A stretch of DNA of 57,463 nt from Porticoccus sp. (GTDB lineage Bacteria > Pseudomonadota > Gammaproteobacteria > Pseudomonadales > Porticoccaceae): the NCBI GenBank assembly GCA_002707685.1, contig PANQ01000007.1:24887-82349 (forward strand), read 5' to 3'. Made by a program: the position numbers and the translations under genes. The notes under the pieces were generated by a model. The model saw only the letters and a list, made by a program, of their open reading frames with translations. It searched no databases and had not been told where the DNA came from. Shown here piece after piece: positions 27,314 through 36,969 of the stretch; within the stretch, counting starts at the first letter, position 1; each line of letters begins with the position of its first letter.

Positions 27314-30300
27314 AACTTACCAAATTTATTCTCTTTGGCCTGCCGCTACTTGCCGGTATCTCTGTTTCCAACCAACTGCTGGCAGACGATATAGAAATAT
27401 TCTTCAGCGAAGAAATTTTATCCGAGACCGAAGAATTCCAGCCCAACGTGCTGTTTATTTTTGACTCCTCCGGCAGTATGGATGACGAAATTCTCACCCA
27501 ACCACCCTACGATCCCGACCATGACTACGGCGGTCTGGGTGACGGCACGATATACGTGCATAACGAAGACTATAGCTACCGCAACGTCAGCATAGACCCC
27601 GCCAGAAACAGCTGTAAAGCCATGACAGACCACATGGCGGATTCACCCGACCTTCCGGTTTATGCGGGAAAACGGGTTGCCGAATGGCACGAGAGCACTG
27701 TAGAACAATGTACGGGGTGGTGGTGGTGGAGGACCTGTGAAACCATTTCGGTGAACTACTGGCGCGATGTAACCAATTCAAACAAAACCGTAGAGTGCCG
27801 GGATGATGCCGGGGTACACGGCATCGACAGCAGCTCCTCTGATCGCTATGCCAGAGACGGCAATAACGGCCCCTACTCCACCAGCAACCAGATCAACTGG
27901 AACCAGAACGGCATTACCGATCGCAGACTCTACGTCTCAGCCAATTATCACGAGTACCTGCAAGCCAACCCTTCTGAATATCGCAGGAAACTCGACATCA
28001 TGAAAGAGGCGGGCACCGACCTGGTCAGCAACTTTACCGGTCTGAATTTTGGCCTGATGCGCTTTAATTACAGCCAGGGCGGTTACGTACTGCATCATTT
28101 TTCAGATATTGAAGATGACCGCGACGCCATTATCAATAAAATCAACAATATTCCCGCCTCTGACTGGACCCCATTGACTGAAACCCTGTGGGAAGCCCAC
28201 CGGTACTTTAAGGGCGATTCGGTCGATTACGGGACTGCCTCAAACCGCGACCCCGCTGCAGTTACCAGCGGCTATTACAACTCCCCCATCGGCGAAAGCT
28301 CCTGCCAGAGCAACTATGTGGTGCTGCTCACCGACGGCGAACCCTATTATGACAATGGCAGGGACAACACCATCTCGAACATGACCGGCAATAGCTGCTC
28401 CCACTCGGACGGTGCCTCCACATCGAACCGCACCTGTCTCGATGAAATGGCCGAGTATATGGCCAACCATGACTACAACGAGACGCTGGACGGTACACAA
28501 AGTGTCAGAACCTATACCATCGCCTTCGATTTTGGCTACGAAATGGAGTTGCTCAAGACAACGGCGGAAAAAGGGCAAGGACAGTATCTGACGGCCAGCT
28601 CTTCCGAGCAGCTAAAGACGGCATTTAACCAAATCATTCTGGATATTCTTTCAACATCCACGACCTTCACTGCACCTGCAGTGTCAGTGAACGCCTTCAA
28701 CCGGCTCCAGCATCAGAATTCACTCTATTTTGCCATTTTTGAGCCAAATATTTATCCTCGTTGGTACGGCAATATCAAGAAATACAGAATCAACACAGAC
28801 GGCGATATTGTCGGCTCAGACGACGCCATTGCGATCAACCCGGATACTGGCTACTTTCATTCCAACGCGATCAGCTACTGGAGTCAGAACACCGACGGCA
28901 ACGCAGTTAAAAAAGGTGGGGCCGCCAACAAGCTCACCAATAGCCGGCTTGTTTACACCGTCTCGGGAGATGCCAGCACCAACAATATTGTTCTTAACAG
29001 TGCAGAAAATATTATCGCTCTCGACAACGATACCATTACCAATGAGCTCTATGGTTTAAGTGATGATGCCAGTCAGGCTGCGCGCGACAAGCTCATAAAA
29101 TGGATACTCGGCGTCGATGTCAACGATGATAATGACAACGGCAACACATCAGATGCATCGCATTTTATGGCTGATGCTCTCCACAACCGCCCGGTAGTGG
29201 TCACCTACTCCGGGAACTCTGAAGAAAACACCACGGAAGATGTGCTGTTTTTCACCTCCAACGATGGCACATTCCGTGCCATCGACACCAGCAATGGTGA
29301 AGAACTGTTCGCCTTCGTTCCCCAGGATCAACTGCAGACACAGCATGCCACTTACATTAACGATCCCGACGCCTCGAAAATCTATGGCCTCGATGGTCCC
29401 ATGACAATCTGGCGCGAAGAAAACCCTGATGACGATGACATTACCATTGATGCTTCAGATGGCGACCACGTGTACAGCTACTTTGGCATGCGTCGCGGCG
29501 GTGATAACTACTATGCCATGGACGTTACCAACACCAACAATCCGAAACTCATGTGGACCATTTTTGGTGGCAGTGCCGGTTTTCGCGATCTGGGACAAAC
29601 CTGGTCAAAACCAGTGCGTGGCCGCATAAACTGGAGTTGTGACGGGGACGGCGAAAATTGCACCACCAGAGACGTGCTTGTTTTCGGTGGCGGCTATGAC
29701 ACAGCACACGATGTGGCAACTACCCCGACAACGGGGGACATGGGAGCTGCTATTTATATGGTAGATGCCCTGACCGGCCAGAAACTCTGGTCCGCCGGTA
29801 ATAACGACACCAGCGAGGATATTCACAATCTGGATCTGCCGATGAGCAACAGCATCCCCGGCGATCTGACCATGGCTGACATGAATGGCGACGGCATTGA
29901 CGACATCATCTTTGGCGTTGATATACAAGGCAGTGTATGGCGTATTGATCTTAATAACGCCACCACCTCGGCAAACAACCTCGCCCAGGGCGGCAAAATT
30001 GCCAACCTTGCCGAAGCTGGAGAATTCCGCCGTTTTTACATTGGGCCCACTGTGTCCCTGTCGCAGAAAAAAGGTCGTGCACCCTTCTTTGTACTGACTT
30101 TTGGCAGTGGCTATATGGCACACCCAAAAAATACTGCGATAGACGATAGACTGTACTCACTCTTTGAATACAGTGTGTACGGGCCGCCCAAAGACGAAGA
30201 TGGCGACGTTGTATACAACAGCATAGATAACGATGATTTGTTGGACATGACCAGCCCCGACAGTGACCCTGCCGATCCCCAGACAAATGCACCCAACGGG

Positions 30301-30684
30301 TTCTACAAAGATGCCATCGACACGGGTGAGAAGTTCATGCGACCGGCACTGACGATCGATGGCACATCTATATACACCTCTTATCTCCCGGAAGGCACCG
30401 GAGAGGTTGACACCACCTGTGGAGCCGGTTACCTCGGAGGTGGACGACTCTATGCCATGAACTTTGTCACGGGCAAAACCGTACTGTCCAGCCAGTACAT
30501 CAACCTGAAGCAACCGGGTAACCCACCGGAAGTCGTCGCACTGTTTGTGCCAGATGAAGATGGTAAAACCTCAATAGAATACTATGTGGGAACGGAAAAA
30601 GTTACCGATCCAGACTGTGAGGGTGAAGACTGTCTGGACAAGACCCCCGGACTCTACAGAACCTATTGGCGGGAAAATCAATAG
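27310..30684 (+). CDS. pilY1: Type IV pilus tip adhesin/assembly factor PilY1
   Basis: 1124 residues, secreted (signal peptide to about LLADD). N-terminal von Willebrand A-like region with MIDAS residues D52-S-S-G-S56 and D342 in LLTDGEP. The C-terminal beta-propeller (about 620-1070) carries a calcium loop DMNGDGIDD at 857-865, matching the regulatory site of Pseudomonas PilY1 that controls extension and retraction. Four Trp in a row (137-140) sit between Cys134 and Cys143. Ribosome site AGAGGA seven bases before ATG. The pilE GTG shares one base with its TAG. Confidence 0.93.
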   Translation: MKLTKFILFGLPLLAGISVSNQLLADDIEIFFSEEILSETEEFQPNVLFIFDSSGSMDDEILTQPPYDPDHDYGGLGDGTIYVHNEDYSYRNVSIDPARNSCKAMTDHMADSPDLPVYAGKRVAEWHESTVEQCTGWWWWRTCETISVNYWRDVTNSNKTVECRDDAGVHGIDSSSSDRYARDGNNGPYSTSNQINWNQNGITDRRLYVSANYHEYLQANPSEYRRKLDIMKEAGTDLVSNFTGLNFGLMRFNYSQGGYVLHHFSDIEDDRDAIINKINNIPASDWTPLTETLWEAHRYFKGDSVDYGTASNRDPAAVTSGYYNSPIGESSCQSNYVVLLTDGEPYYDNGRDNTISNMTGNSCSHSDGASTSNRTCLDEMAEYMANHDYNETLDGTQSVRTYTIAFDFGYEMELLKTTAEKGQGQYLTASSSEQLKTAFNQIILDILSTSTTFTAPAVSVNAFNRLQHQNSLYFAIFEPNIYPRWYGNIKKYRINTDGDIVGSDDAIAINPDTGYFHSNAISYWSQNTDGNAVKKGGAANKLTNSRLVYTVSGDASTNNIVLNSAENIIALDNDTITNELYGLSDDASQAARDKLIKWILGVDVNDDNDNGNTSDASHFMADALHNRPVVVTYSGNSEENTTEDVLFFTSNDGTFRAIDTSNGEELFAFVPQDQLQTQHATYINDPDASKIYGLDGPMTIWREENPDDDDITIDASDGDHVYSYFGMRRGGDNYYAMDVTNTNNPKLMWTIFGGSAGFRDLGQTWSKPVRGRINWSCDGDGENCTTRDVLVFGGGYDTAHDVATTPTTGDMGAAIYMVDALTGQKLWSAGNNDTSEDIHNLDLPMSNSIPGDLTMADMNGDGIDDIIFGVDIQGSVWRIDLNNATTSANNLAQGGKIANLAEAGEFRRFYIGPTVSLSQKKGRAPFFVLTFGSGYMAHPKNTAIDDRLYSLFEYSVYGPPKDEDGDVVYNSIDNDDLLDMTSPDSDPADPQTNAPNGFYKDAIDTGEKFMRPALTIDGTSIYTSYLPEGTGEVDTTCGAGYLGGGRLYAMNFVTGKTVLSSQYINLKQPGNPPEVVALFVPDEDGKTSIEYYVGTEKVTDPDCEGEDCLDKTPGLYRTYWRENQ

Positions 30685-31085
30685 TGAAACAGCGTATCGA
30701 GGGATTCAGTTTAATTGAGCTCATGATTGTGGTGGCAATCATCGCATTGCTGGCGATGGTTGCGTACCCGTCTTATATGGAGACTGTCAGGGAAACTCGC
30801 CGCACCGAGGGCATTGCCCTGATTAACAAGGTGATGCAGGCCCAGGAGCGTCATTTTATCAACAACCTGACCTATACCACGGATCTGACCGATCTAGGCA
30901 TGGCGGTGGCAACCAACCTTCCCTCTGAAAACGGGCATTACCAGATCAGCGCCGCAGCTTGCGCAGGGGGACTGCCAATAGATGAGTGCATTAACGTCGT
31001 GGCGACGGCACAGGGAAGCCAGGCTGTGGAGGGTAACCTGGGACTCAGTAGCCGAGGGGAAAAAACCGGCAACTGGGAGGACTAG
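30684..31085 (+). CDS. pilE: Type IV pilin-like protein PilE
   Basis: 133 residues. Short leader MKQRIEG, then FSLIELMIVVAIIALLAMVAYPSY, a classic type IVa pilin helix with Glu at +5. The C-terminal part, with a Cys pair (AACAGG...DECINV), is small, as in the minor pilin PilE. The start is GTG 30684-30686, sharing one base with the pilY1 stop (TAGTG); the longer reading lies in pilY1. It ends the operon before a strong terminator. Confidence 0.88.
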   Translation: MKQRIEGFSLIELMIVVAIIALLAMVAYPSYMETVRETRRTEGIALINKVMQAQERHFINNLTYTTDLTDLGMAVATNLPSENGHYQISAAACAGGLPIDECINVVATAQGSQAVEGNLGLSSRGEKTGNWED

Positions 31086-31122
31086 CTCTGGTTTTGTGTT
31101 CTTGAAACAGCCTTTCCAAAAC

Positions 31123-31150
31123 AAAAAACCGGACAATGTCCGGTTTTTTT
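31123..31150. terminator. Bidirectional terminator pilE / ispH
   Basis: ACCGGAC-AAT-GTCCGGT (31128-31144), with six A before and seven T after, so it works in both directions. It separates the plus-strand pil operon from the convergent ispH operon. Confidence 0.9.
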
Positions 31151-31175
31151 CTTAGCTCATAACTTATCTATTTCA

Positions 31176-32108
31176 CTAGCGAAGTTCTCTTGGCATCGAG
31201 AAACTGATATTTTCAGTGGCCCCGGGAAGCTCTTCCGGTGGACGCGCACCCAATGTTTCAAGTTTGTGCACAACATCGCGAACCAGCACTTCCGGAGCTG
31301 AAGCACCGGCAGTAACACCAATGGCTTTTTTGCCAACCAGCCAGCTTGGCCTGATATCCAGCGCGCTATCAATCAAATAGGCATCGGCACCACATCGATC
31401 GGCAAGCTCTCGCAATCGATTGGAGTTTGAACTGTTTGGCGAACCGACAACCAGCACCAGATCACACTCCAGCGCCAACTGCTTTACGGCATCCTGGCGG
31501 TTCTGGGTGGCATAGCAAATATCGTCTTTTTTGGGACCGGAAATGGTGGGAAATCGCTTCCGTAGCGCATCAATCACCTTGGCGGTATCATCAACCGACA
31601 ACGTTGTTTGGGTAACGTAGGCCAGATTACCCGGTACCTTGACGTCAAGTTGACTGACATCTGTCTCATTTTCCACCAGGTAGATATGCCCACCATTGGC
31701 GTCATCATATTGCCCCATGGTCCCCTCCACTTCAGGGTGACCCTGATGACCAATCAGGACGCACTCCCGGCCCTCACGACTGTAACGCACCACCTCCATA
31801 TGCACTTTTGTCACCAGCGGACAGGTCGCATCAAAGACCCGCAACTGCCGCTGCTCAGCCTCCTGCCTGACAGACTGGGGTACACCGTGGGCACTGAAAA
31901 CCACAATCACATTATCGGGCACCTCATGGAGTTCCTCGACAAAGAAAGCACCGCGCTCGCGGAGCGCATCCACCACGAATTTATTGTGCACCACTTCGTG
32001 GCGGACATAGATAGGGGCACCAAAGATATCCAGGGCACGATTGACAATATCAATGGCCCGATCAACGCCAGCGCAAAACCCACGCGGATTGGCAAGTTTG
32101 ACCTCCAT
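31176..32108 (-). CDS. ispH: 4-Hydroxy-3-methylbut-2-enyl diphosphate reductase
   Basis: Last enzyme of the MEP isoprenoid pathway: an iron-sulfur protein that makes IPP and DMAPP from HMBPP. 310 residues. Cluster cysteines lie in [14 protein letters not shown] (Cys12), in [12 protein letters not shown] and further on in [24 protein letters not shown] and the catalytic Glu in EVEGTMGQ are present. ATG overlaps the fkpB TAA by one base (TAATG). Last gene of the murJ-ribF-ileS-lspA-fkpB-ispH unit, before the shared terminator. Confidence 0.96.
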   Translation of the reverse strand: MEVKLANPRGFCAGVDRAIDIVNRALDIFGAPIYVRHEVVHNKFVVDALRERGAFFVEELHEVPDNVIVVFSAHGVPQSVRQEAEQRQLRVFDATCPLVTKVHMEVVRYSREGRECVLIGHQGHPEVEGTMGQYDDANGGHIYLVENETDVSQLDVKVPGNLAYVTQTTLSVDDTAKVIDALRKRFPTISGPKKDDICYATQNRQDAVKQLALECDLVLVVGSPNSSNSNRLRELADRCGADAYLIDSALDIRPSWLVGKKAIGVTAGASAPEVLVRDVVHKLETLGARPPEELPGATENISFSMPRELR

Positions 32109-32575
32109 TAGTGGGTCACCGCCGGTATGACATCAAGAATTTTTACGGCGAAGGTAATTTGATGGCCTGCGAGAGGATGATTGAAATCCACCATGACATG
32201 CTCATCATCCACTTCAACCACGACTCCGGGCAACTCGGCCTGGCTGGCATCTGCAAATGACAGCATCAGCCCCGGCTCCAGCTGAACATCATCGGTAAAG
32301 TCCCCTTTTGAAAAACGCTGGATGTTGTTGGGATTGTGAGGGCCAAAGCCCTGCTCAGGATCAATCTCCAGTACGGCCTCATCACCGGTACTCAGACCAA
32401 ACAATGCAGACTCAAAACCATTCAGCAGACTTCCGTCACCCACCACAAAGGTTGCCGGTTTACCTGAAAAGTTGGAGTCCACCACCGAACCATCTTCCAG
32501 CGCCAGCGAAAAATGCAGCGTCACCTTCGTATCCGGCCCAATGGTGACAGGTGCCGTTTCATGGGTATCAACCAT
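32108..32575 (-). CDS. fkpB: FKBP-type peptidyl-prolyl isomerase FkpB/SlpA
   Basis: 155 residues of the SlyD/SlpA-like FKBP group: FKBP core (about 12-75 and 130-150) with an inserted IF chaperone domain (about 80-130). Typical blocks: [37 protein letters not shown] and [14 protein letters not shown]. No metal-binding His tail, so SlpA rather than SlyD. The ATG shares one base with the lspA stop (TGATG); its TAA in turn overlaps ispH. The lspA-fkpB-ispH order is classical. Confidence 0.93.
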   Translation of the reverse strand: MVDTHETAPVTIGPDTKVTLHFSLALEDGSVVDSNFSGKPATFVVGDGSLLNGFESALFGLSTGDEAVLEIDPEQGFGPHNPNNIQRFSKGDFTDDVQLEPGLMLSFADASQAELPGVVVEVDDEHVMVDFNHPLAGHQITFAVKILDVIPAVTH

Positions 32576-33081
32576 CAATTTTTCCTCTCATGTGACTGGT
32601 CGCGATGGCATAGACTTTCAATGATTAACAGGATAGCACCCACTGTAATCGCAGAATCCGCCACATTGAACGCGGGCCAGTGATAATTCAAATAATAGAC
32701 ATCGATAAAATCAACCACATAACCGAGAAACACCCGGTCCAGTAAATTACCAAGCGCGCCACCGAGCACCAGCGCCAGTGCAATACCCAGCAGGGTTTTC
32801 CCAGTGGTCAGACGCGCCATCCAAAGCACAATGAAAATACTCACCGCCAGCGCAATACCGGTAAAAAACCAGCGCTGCCACCCGCCTGCATCACTGAGAA
32901 AGCTGAAGGCTGCACCCCGGTTGTGGAGCAGCGTCAGGTTCAGCATAGGCAGCAACTCCACCGCCCGGCCATAGACCAGTGACGCCGAGGCCCAGTATTT
33001 GGTGGACTGGTCGATCAGAATGACCAGTACGGACAGGAGATACCAGCCAGCACGGGATTGCATGGTATTTACCATTGGCAT
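32575..33081 (-). CDS. lspA: Lipoprotein signal peptidase LspA
   Basis: Inner-membrane aspartyl protease that removes the signal from prolipoproteins after lipidation. About 168 residues from ATG 33079-33081, four transmembrane helices. Catalytic Asp residues lie in GNLLDRVFLGYVVDFIDV and FNVADSAITVG; the first helix carries the conserved Asp of LIDQSTKYWA. Other ATGs at 33073 and 33061 are close; the first is four bases after the ileS stop. The long upstream frame lies in ileS. Confidence 0.94.
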   Translation of the reverse strand: MPMVNTMQSRAGWYLLSVLVILIDQSTKYWASASLVYGRAVELLPMLNLTLLHNRGAAFSFLSDAGGWQRWFFTGIALAVSIFIVLWMARLTTGKTLLGIALALVLGGALGNLLDRVFLGYVVDFIDVYYLNYHWPAFNVADSAITVGAILLIIESLCHRDQSHERKN

Positions 33082-33085
33082 CTGG

Positions 33086-35893
33086 TCACGCAAACAGACG
33101 CCGTTCGCCGGCACCTGTGACATTTTCCACACAGCGGCCACATAATTCCGGATGTTCAGCCACCGCACCCACATCGGCACGGTGATGCCAACAGCGGACA
33201 CATTTGTCATGGGACGTGCGATCAACACGCAAAAACAAACCCTCAAGCTCCGTAGGTTCGGCACCGTTTGCATCACTGAGTGGTGCCAGCCGGGCCTCAG
33301 AGGTAATCAACACAAAACGCAATTCATCTTTCAGTTTACCCAACGCACTGGCCAGCGCATCGTCCGCGTACAGCACTACTTCCGCCTCCAGAGACTTCTG
33401 GATACCCGTCTCTTTTTTGCCTTCCAGTACTTTGTTGACCGCATTTCGAGCCCTGGCAATCAGCACCCAATCGCTGTCGGGAATCGCATCTGGGGCAGCG
33501 GGTGGCAGCGACCACCACTCCGCCATAAATACCGACTCTCCACGCTCTCCGGGCATGACACGCCAGATTTCATCCGCAGTAAAACTGAGCACTGGGGCAA
33601 CCCACCGAACTAGAGCCTCGGCGATATGGTAAATTGCCGACTGCGCAGATCGTCTGGCCCTAGAGTTCTCCTGACAGGTATATTGCCGATCCTTGATGAT
33701 ATTCAGGTAGAAACCACCCATATCGGTGACACAAAAATTGTGCAGTTTCTGGTAGATGGGATGAAAATGGTAGCTGTCATAGGCGGCGAGGATATCCCGC
33801 TGGGCACTGGCAGCTCGCCCCACAGCCCAGCGATCCAGCTCCAGCATATCCTCGACCGGCAACAAATCCCGAGCCGGATCGAAACCGTTGAGATTTGAAA
33901 GCAGGAATCGGGCCGTATTGCGGATGCGCCGGTAGGAGTCCGCAGTGCGCTTTAGAATCTCCTCGGAAACGCTCATTTCCGCGCTGAAATCCGTCGCTGC
34001 GACCCACAGGCGCAGGACATCCGCTCCCAAATCGTTGACGACCTGCTGGGGCGACATCACATTGCCCAGGGATTTGGACATCTTTCGGCCATCGGCATCC
34101 ACCGTGAAACCGTGTGTCAAAACAGCCCGGTATGGGGCACTGCCCTTGATGGCAATGGCCGTCTTCAGGGAAGACTGGAACCAGCCGCGGTGCTGATCGG
34201 ATCCCTCCAGGTAGAGATCCGCCGGATAGGCGAGCTGGTCGCGGGCATCCAGTACAGCGGCATGGGTAACCCCCGAGTCGAACCAGACATCCAGAGTATC
34301 CGTAACCTTGGTATAGTCTGCAGCTTCGTCACCCAGCAACTCTGTAGCATCGAGATCAAACCAGGCATCAATGCCCGCCTGCTCAACACGCTGGGCAACC
34401 ACCTCAATCAACTCGGCAGTGCGCGGGTGCCAATCGCCGGTTTCCCGGTGAATAAACAGGGTTATCGGCACACCCCAGGTGCGCTGACGTGAAATACACC
34501 AGTCGGGGCTGTTCTCCAGCATCCCCTCAATGCGGGCCTGCCCCCAGGAAGGATACCAGGTGACGTCCTTCACCGCCTTGAGGGCTTTATCCAGCAGGCC
34601 GTTCTGCTGCATGCCGATAAACCATTGCGGTGTGGCGCGGTAGATCAGCGGGGTTTTGGTCCGCCAGCAGTGCGCGTAGCTATGGGTAATTTTATGGGTG
34701 GCCAACAGCACGCCCCGCCGCTCCAGCTGCGCCAGAACGGCTTCATCCGCCTTGTAGACATGCTCGCCAGCAAACAGCGGCACGCTATCGCGGAAAAGGC
34801 CATGATCATCAATATAATTGAGTGTGCCAATACCGTATTTATTGGCCACCACGAAGTCTTCCATGCCGTGATCCGGCGCTGTATGGACGCAGCCCGTACC
34901 GGTCTCAGTGGTGACATGTTCACCCAGTAATATCGGCACCTGGCGATCATAAAATGGGTGCTGTAGCAGCTGATTCTCGAGCCGCTGTCCTTTGACACGG
35001 CCAACAACCTGGTAGTCTTCCACACCCCAGCGCTTCATCACGGCAGGCACTAGCTCTTCGGCCAACAGAAAGCGACTGACACCCTCACCGGCATCACACT
35101 GCACCAGCACATAATTCAATTCAGGATTGAGACTGACCGCCTGGTTGGAAGGCAGCGTCCAGGGCGTGGTGGTCCAGATGGCCACTGCGACCGGCCCTTC
35201 GCCGGTCACATTATCCACGAGGGCCAAAAAGGCTTCGGTATCCACAACCGGGAACGCCACATCGATGGAAAAAGACATTTTGTCCTGATATTCAACCTCG
35301 GCTTCCGCCAGGGCTGAGGCACCGACCACACTCCAGTAAACCGGCTTGAAGCCACGCACCAGATGACCATTTTCTATGATCTTGCCCAGTGCCCGAATAA
35401 TATTTGCCTCAAACTGGTAATCCATCGTCAGATAAGGGTTTTCCCAGTCGCCCAGCACGCCGAGACGCATAAAATCCTTTTTCTGGCCATCCACCTGACG
35501 GCGCGCATACTCCCGACATTTCTGACGAAATGTCTTGGTGTCCACCTTGACGCCGGCTTTGCCGATTTTCTTTTCAACCTGGTGTTCGATGGGCAGTCCG
35601 TGACAATCCCAGCCGGGCACATAGGGCGCGTCATAACCGCTCAGCGTACGGGACTTGACGACGATATCCTTCAAGATTTTATTGACCGAGTGACCGATAT
35701 GAATATCGCCATTTGCGTAGGGAGGACCGTCGTGCAAAATGAATTTTTTTCTGCCGTGACGCTGCTCACGAATTTTTTCGTAAAGCCCGTCGCTCTGCCA
35801 GGATCTCAGCATGGTCGGTTCCCGCTGAGCCAGGTTGGCCTTCATGGGAAACTCGGTAAACGGCAAATTGAGAGTGGCTTTATAATCAGTCAT
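33086..35893 (-). CDS. ileS: Isoleucyl-tRNA synthetase
   Basis: Class I synthetase of 935 residues. HIGH motif [16 protein letters not shown] (near 58), KMSKS motif [11 protein letters not shown] (near 600), inserted CP1 editing domain with the proofreading Thr/Asp region, and a C-terminal zinc ribbon [10 protein letters not shown]...ELCGRCVE. The C-terminal cysteines are typical of bacterial IleS1, the mupirocin-sensitive type. Lies between ribF (18 bases upstream) and lspA (four-base gap). Confidence 0.97.
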   Translation of the reverse strand: MTDYKATLNLPFTEFPMKANLAQREPTMLRSWQSDGLYEKIREQRHGRKKFILHDGPPYANGDIHIGHSVNKILKDIVVKSRTLSGYDAPYVPGWDCHGLPIEHQVEKKIGKAGVKVDTKTFRQKCREYARRQVDGQKKDFMRLGVLGDWENPYLTMDYQFEANIIRALGKIIENGHLVRGFKPVYWSVVGASALAEAEVEYQDKMSFSIDVAFPVVDTEAFLALVDNVTGEGPVAVAIWTTTPWTLPSNQAVSLNPELNYVLVQCDAGEGVSRFLLAEELVPAVMKRWGVEDYQVVGRVKGQRLENQLLQHPFYDRQVPILLGEHVTTETGTGCVHTAPDHGMEDFVVANKYGIGTLNYIDDHGLFRDSVPLFAGEHVYKADEAVLAQLERRGVLLATHKITHSYAHCWRTKTPLIYRATPQWFIGMQQNGLLDKALKAVKDVTWYPSWGQARIEGMLENSPDWCISRQRTWGVPITLFIHRETGDWHPRTAELIEVVAQRVEQAGIDAWFDLDATELLGDEAADYTKVTDTLDVWFDSGVTHAAVLDARDQLAYPADLYLEGSDQHRGWFQSSLKTAIAIKGSAPYRAVLTHGFTVDADGRKMSKSLGNVMSPQQVVNDLGADVLRLWVAATDFSAEMSVSEEILKRTADSYRRIRNTARFLLSNLNGFDPARDLLPVEDMLELDRWAVGRAASAQRDILAAYDSYHFHPIYQKLHNFCVTDMGGFYLNIIKDRQYTCQENSRARRSAQSAIYHIAEALVRWVAPVLSFTADEIWRVMPGERGESVFMAEWWSLPPAAPDAIPDSDWVLIARARNAVNKVLEGKKETGIQKSLEAEVVLYADDALASALGKLKDELRFVLITSEARLAPLSDANGAEPTELEGLFLRVDRTSHDKCVRCWHHRADVGAVAEHPELCGRCVENVTGAGERRLFA

Positions 35894-35911
35894 CGTTTTC
35901 CAACATCGGGG

Positions 35912-36883
35912 TTACACCTCGGCAAAGTACTGCCGGGCCAGCGCAATATCACTGTGAATTTTCGTTACCATTGCTTCGAGAGAATCAAACGTCTGCTCTT
36001 CCCGTATTTTCTTTTTGAATTCCACATGAATTCTTTGACCGTAGATTAGCTGATCAAAATCCAGCAGATGTACTTCGAGCACCGGTTTTATCAAGTCGCC
36101 CACGGTGGGCCGCACGCCCACATTCGCGACTCCGGGCAACCGTTTGCCTTCCAGCAGCACCTCCACCACATATACGCCGCTCAATGGCGCGCGATAGCGA
36201 TAGAGCTGCACATTGGCAGTGGGGATACCCAACTGTTGACCCAATTGCTGCCCATAAACCACCCTGCCGGTAATATGATAGGGTCGTCCCAGCAAGGTTT
36301 CTGCCAGCGCAAAATCGCCGACTTCCAGCACCTGGCGAATGCGTGTACTGCTGATCCGCTCACGGCCATACTGCAAGGTATGCGTGTCGATCACGTCAAA
36401 ACCCTGCTGTTCCCCAACCTGTCTGAGCAGTTGGTCATTACCGCTGCGATCATGCCCAAAGCGGAAATCGTCTCCGACCACCAGACAGCGAACATCCAGT
36501 CCTTCTATTAATACTCTGTCAATAAATTGTCGGGCAGACAAACTGCGCAACGAAGGATTGAACTGAAGGCAGAGAACCCTATCTACACCTTCGCTGACCA
36601 GCGCCTCCACCTTTTCGCGTAAACGCATCAGCCGGGCCGGAGCCTGCTCTCCCGAGAAAAACTCCTGAGGCTGGGGTTCAAAAATAATCACCACAGAAGG
36701 CAGCCCGTATATTGCGGACTTTTCACGCAACTGTTGCAGTATTGCCCGATGGCCGAGATGAACGCCGTCAAATGAACCGATCGTCGCGACACAACCTCGA
36801 TGTCCCGGACGCAGATTATGCAACCCACGGATAAACTGATGCTTTTTTCCGGTCACTGGTTTGGAGTCACTGGCGGCTTTCAT
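35912..36883 (-). CDS. ribF: Bifunctional riboflavin kinase/FAD synthetase
   Basis: 323 residues from ATG 36881-36883. N-terminal FMN adenylyltransferase (about 20-190) with TIGSFDGVHLGHRAIL (nucleotidyltransferase HxGH type) and the SSTRIR motif. C-terminal riboflavin kinase (about 195-320) with GRPYHITGRVVYGQQLGQQLGIPTAN. Makes FMN and FAD. The ribosome site is weak, and the long upstream frame only overlaps murJ. Cotranscribed with murJ upstream and ileS downstream. Confidence 0.94.
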   Translation of the reverse strand: MKAASDSKPVTGKKHQFIRGLHNLRPGHRGCVATIGSFDGVHLGHRAILQQLREKSAIYGLPSVVIIFEPQPQEFFSGEQAPARLMRLREKVEALVSEGVDRVLCLQFNPSLRSLSARQFIDRVLIEGLDVRCLVVGDDFRFGHDRSGNDQLLRQVGEQQGFDVIDTHTLQYGRERISSTRIRQVLEVGDFALAETLLGRPYHITGRVVYGQQLGQQLGIPTANVQLYRYRAPLSGVYVVEVLLEGKRLPGVANVGVRPTVGDLIKPVLEVHLLDFDQLIYGQRIHVEFKKKIREEQTFDSLEAMVTKIHSDIALARQYFAEV

Positions 36884-36969
36884 CGCGAAACAAAGGCAGC
36901 AGTATAACCCAGCCCAATGGGGGAAAAACAGGCGCGGCGCCGCCACAGCAACACTTTTGTGACAGTGCC

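Noticed and set aside
33082..33276. N-terminal extension of LspA by 65 residues
   Set aside because: It lies inside the zinc-ribbon coding region of ileS in another frame.
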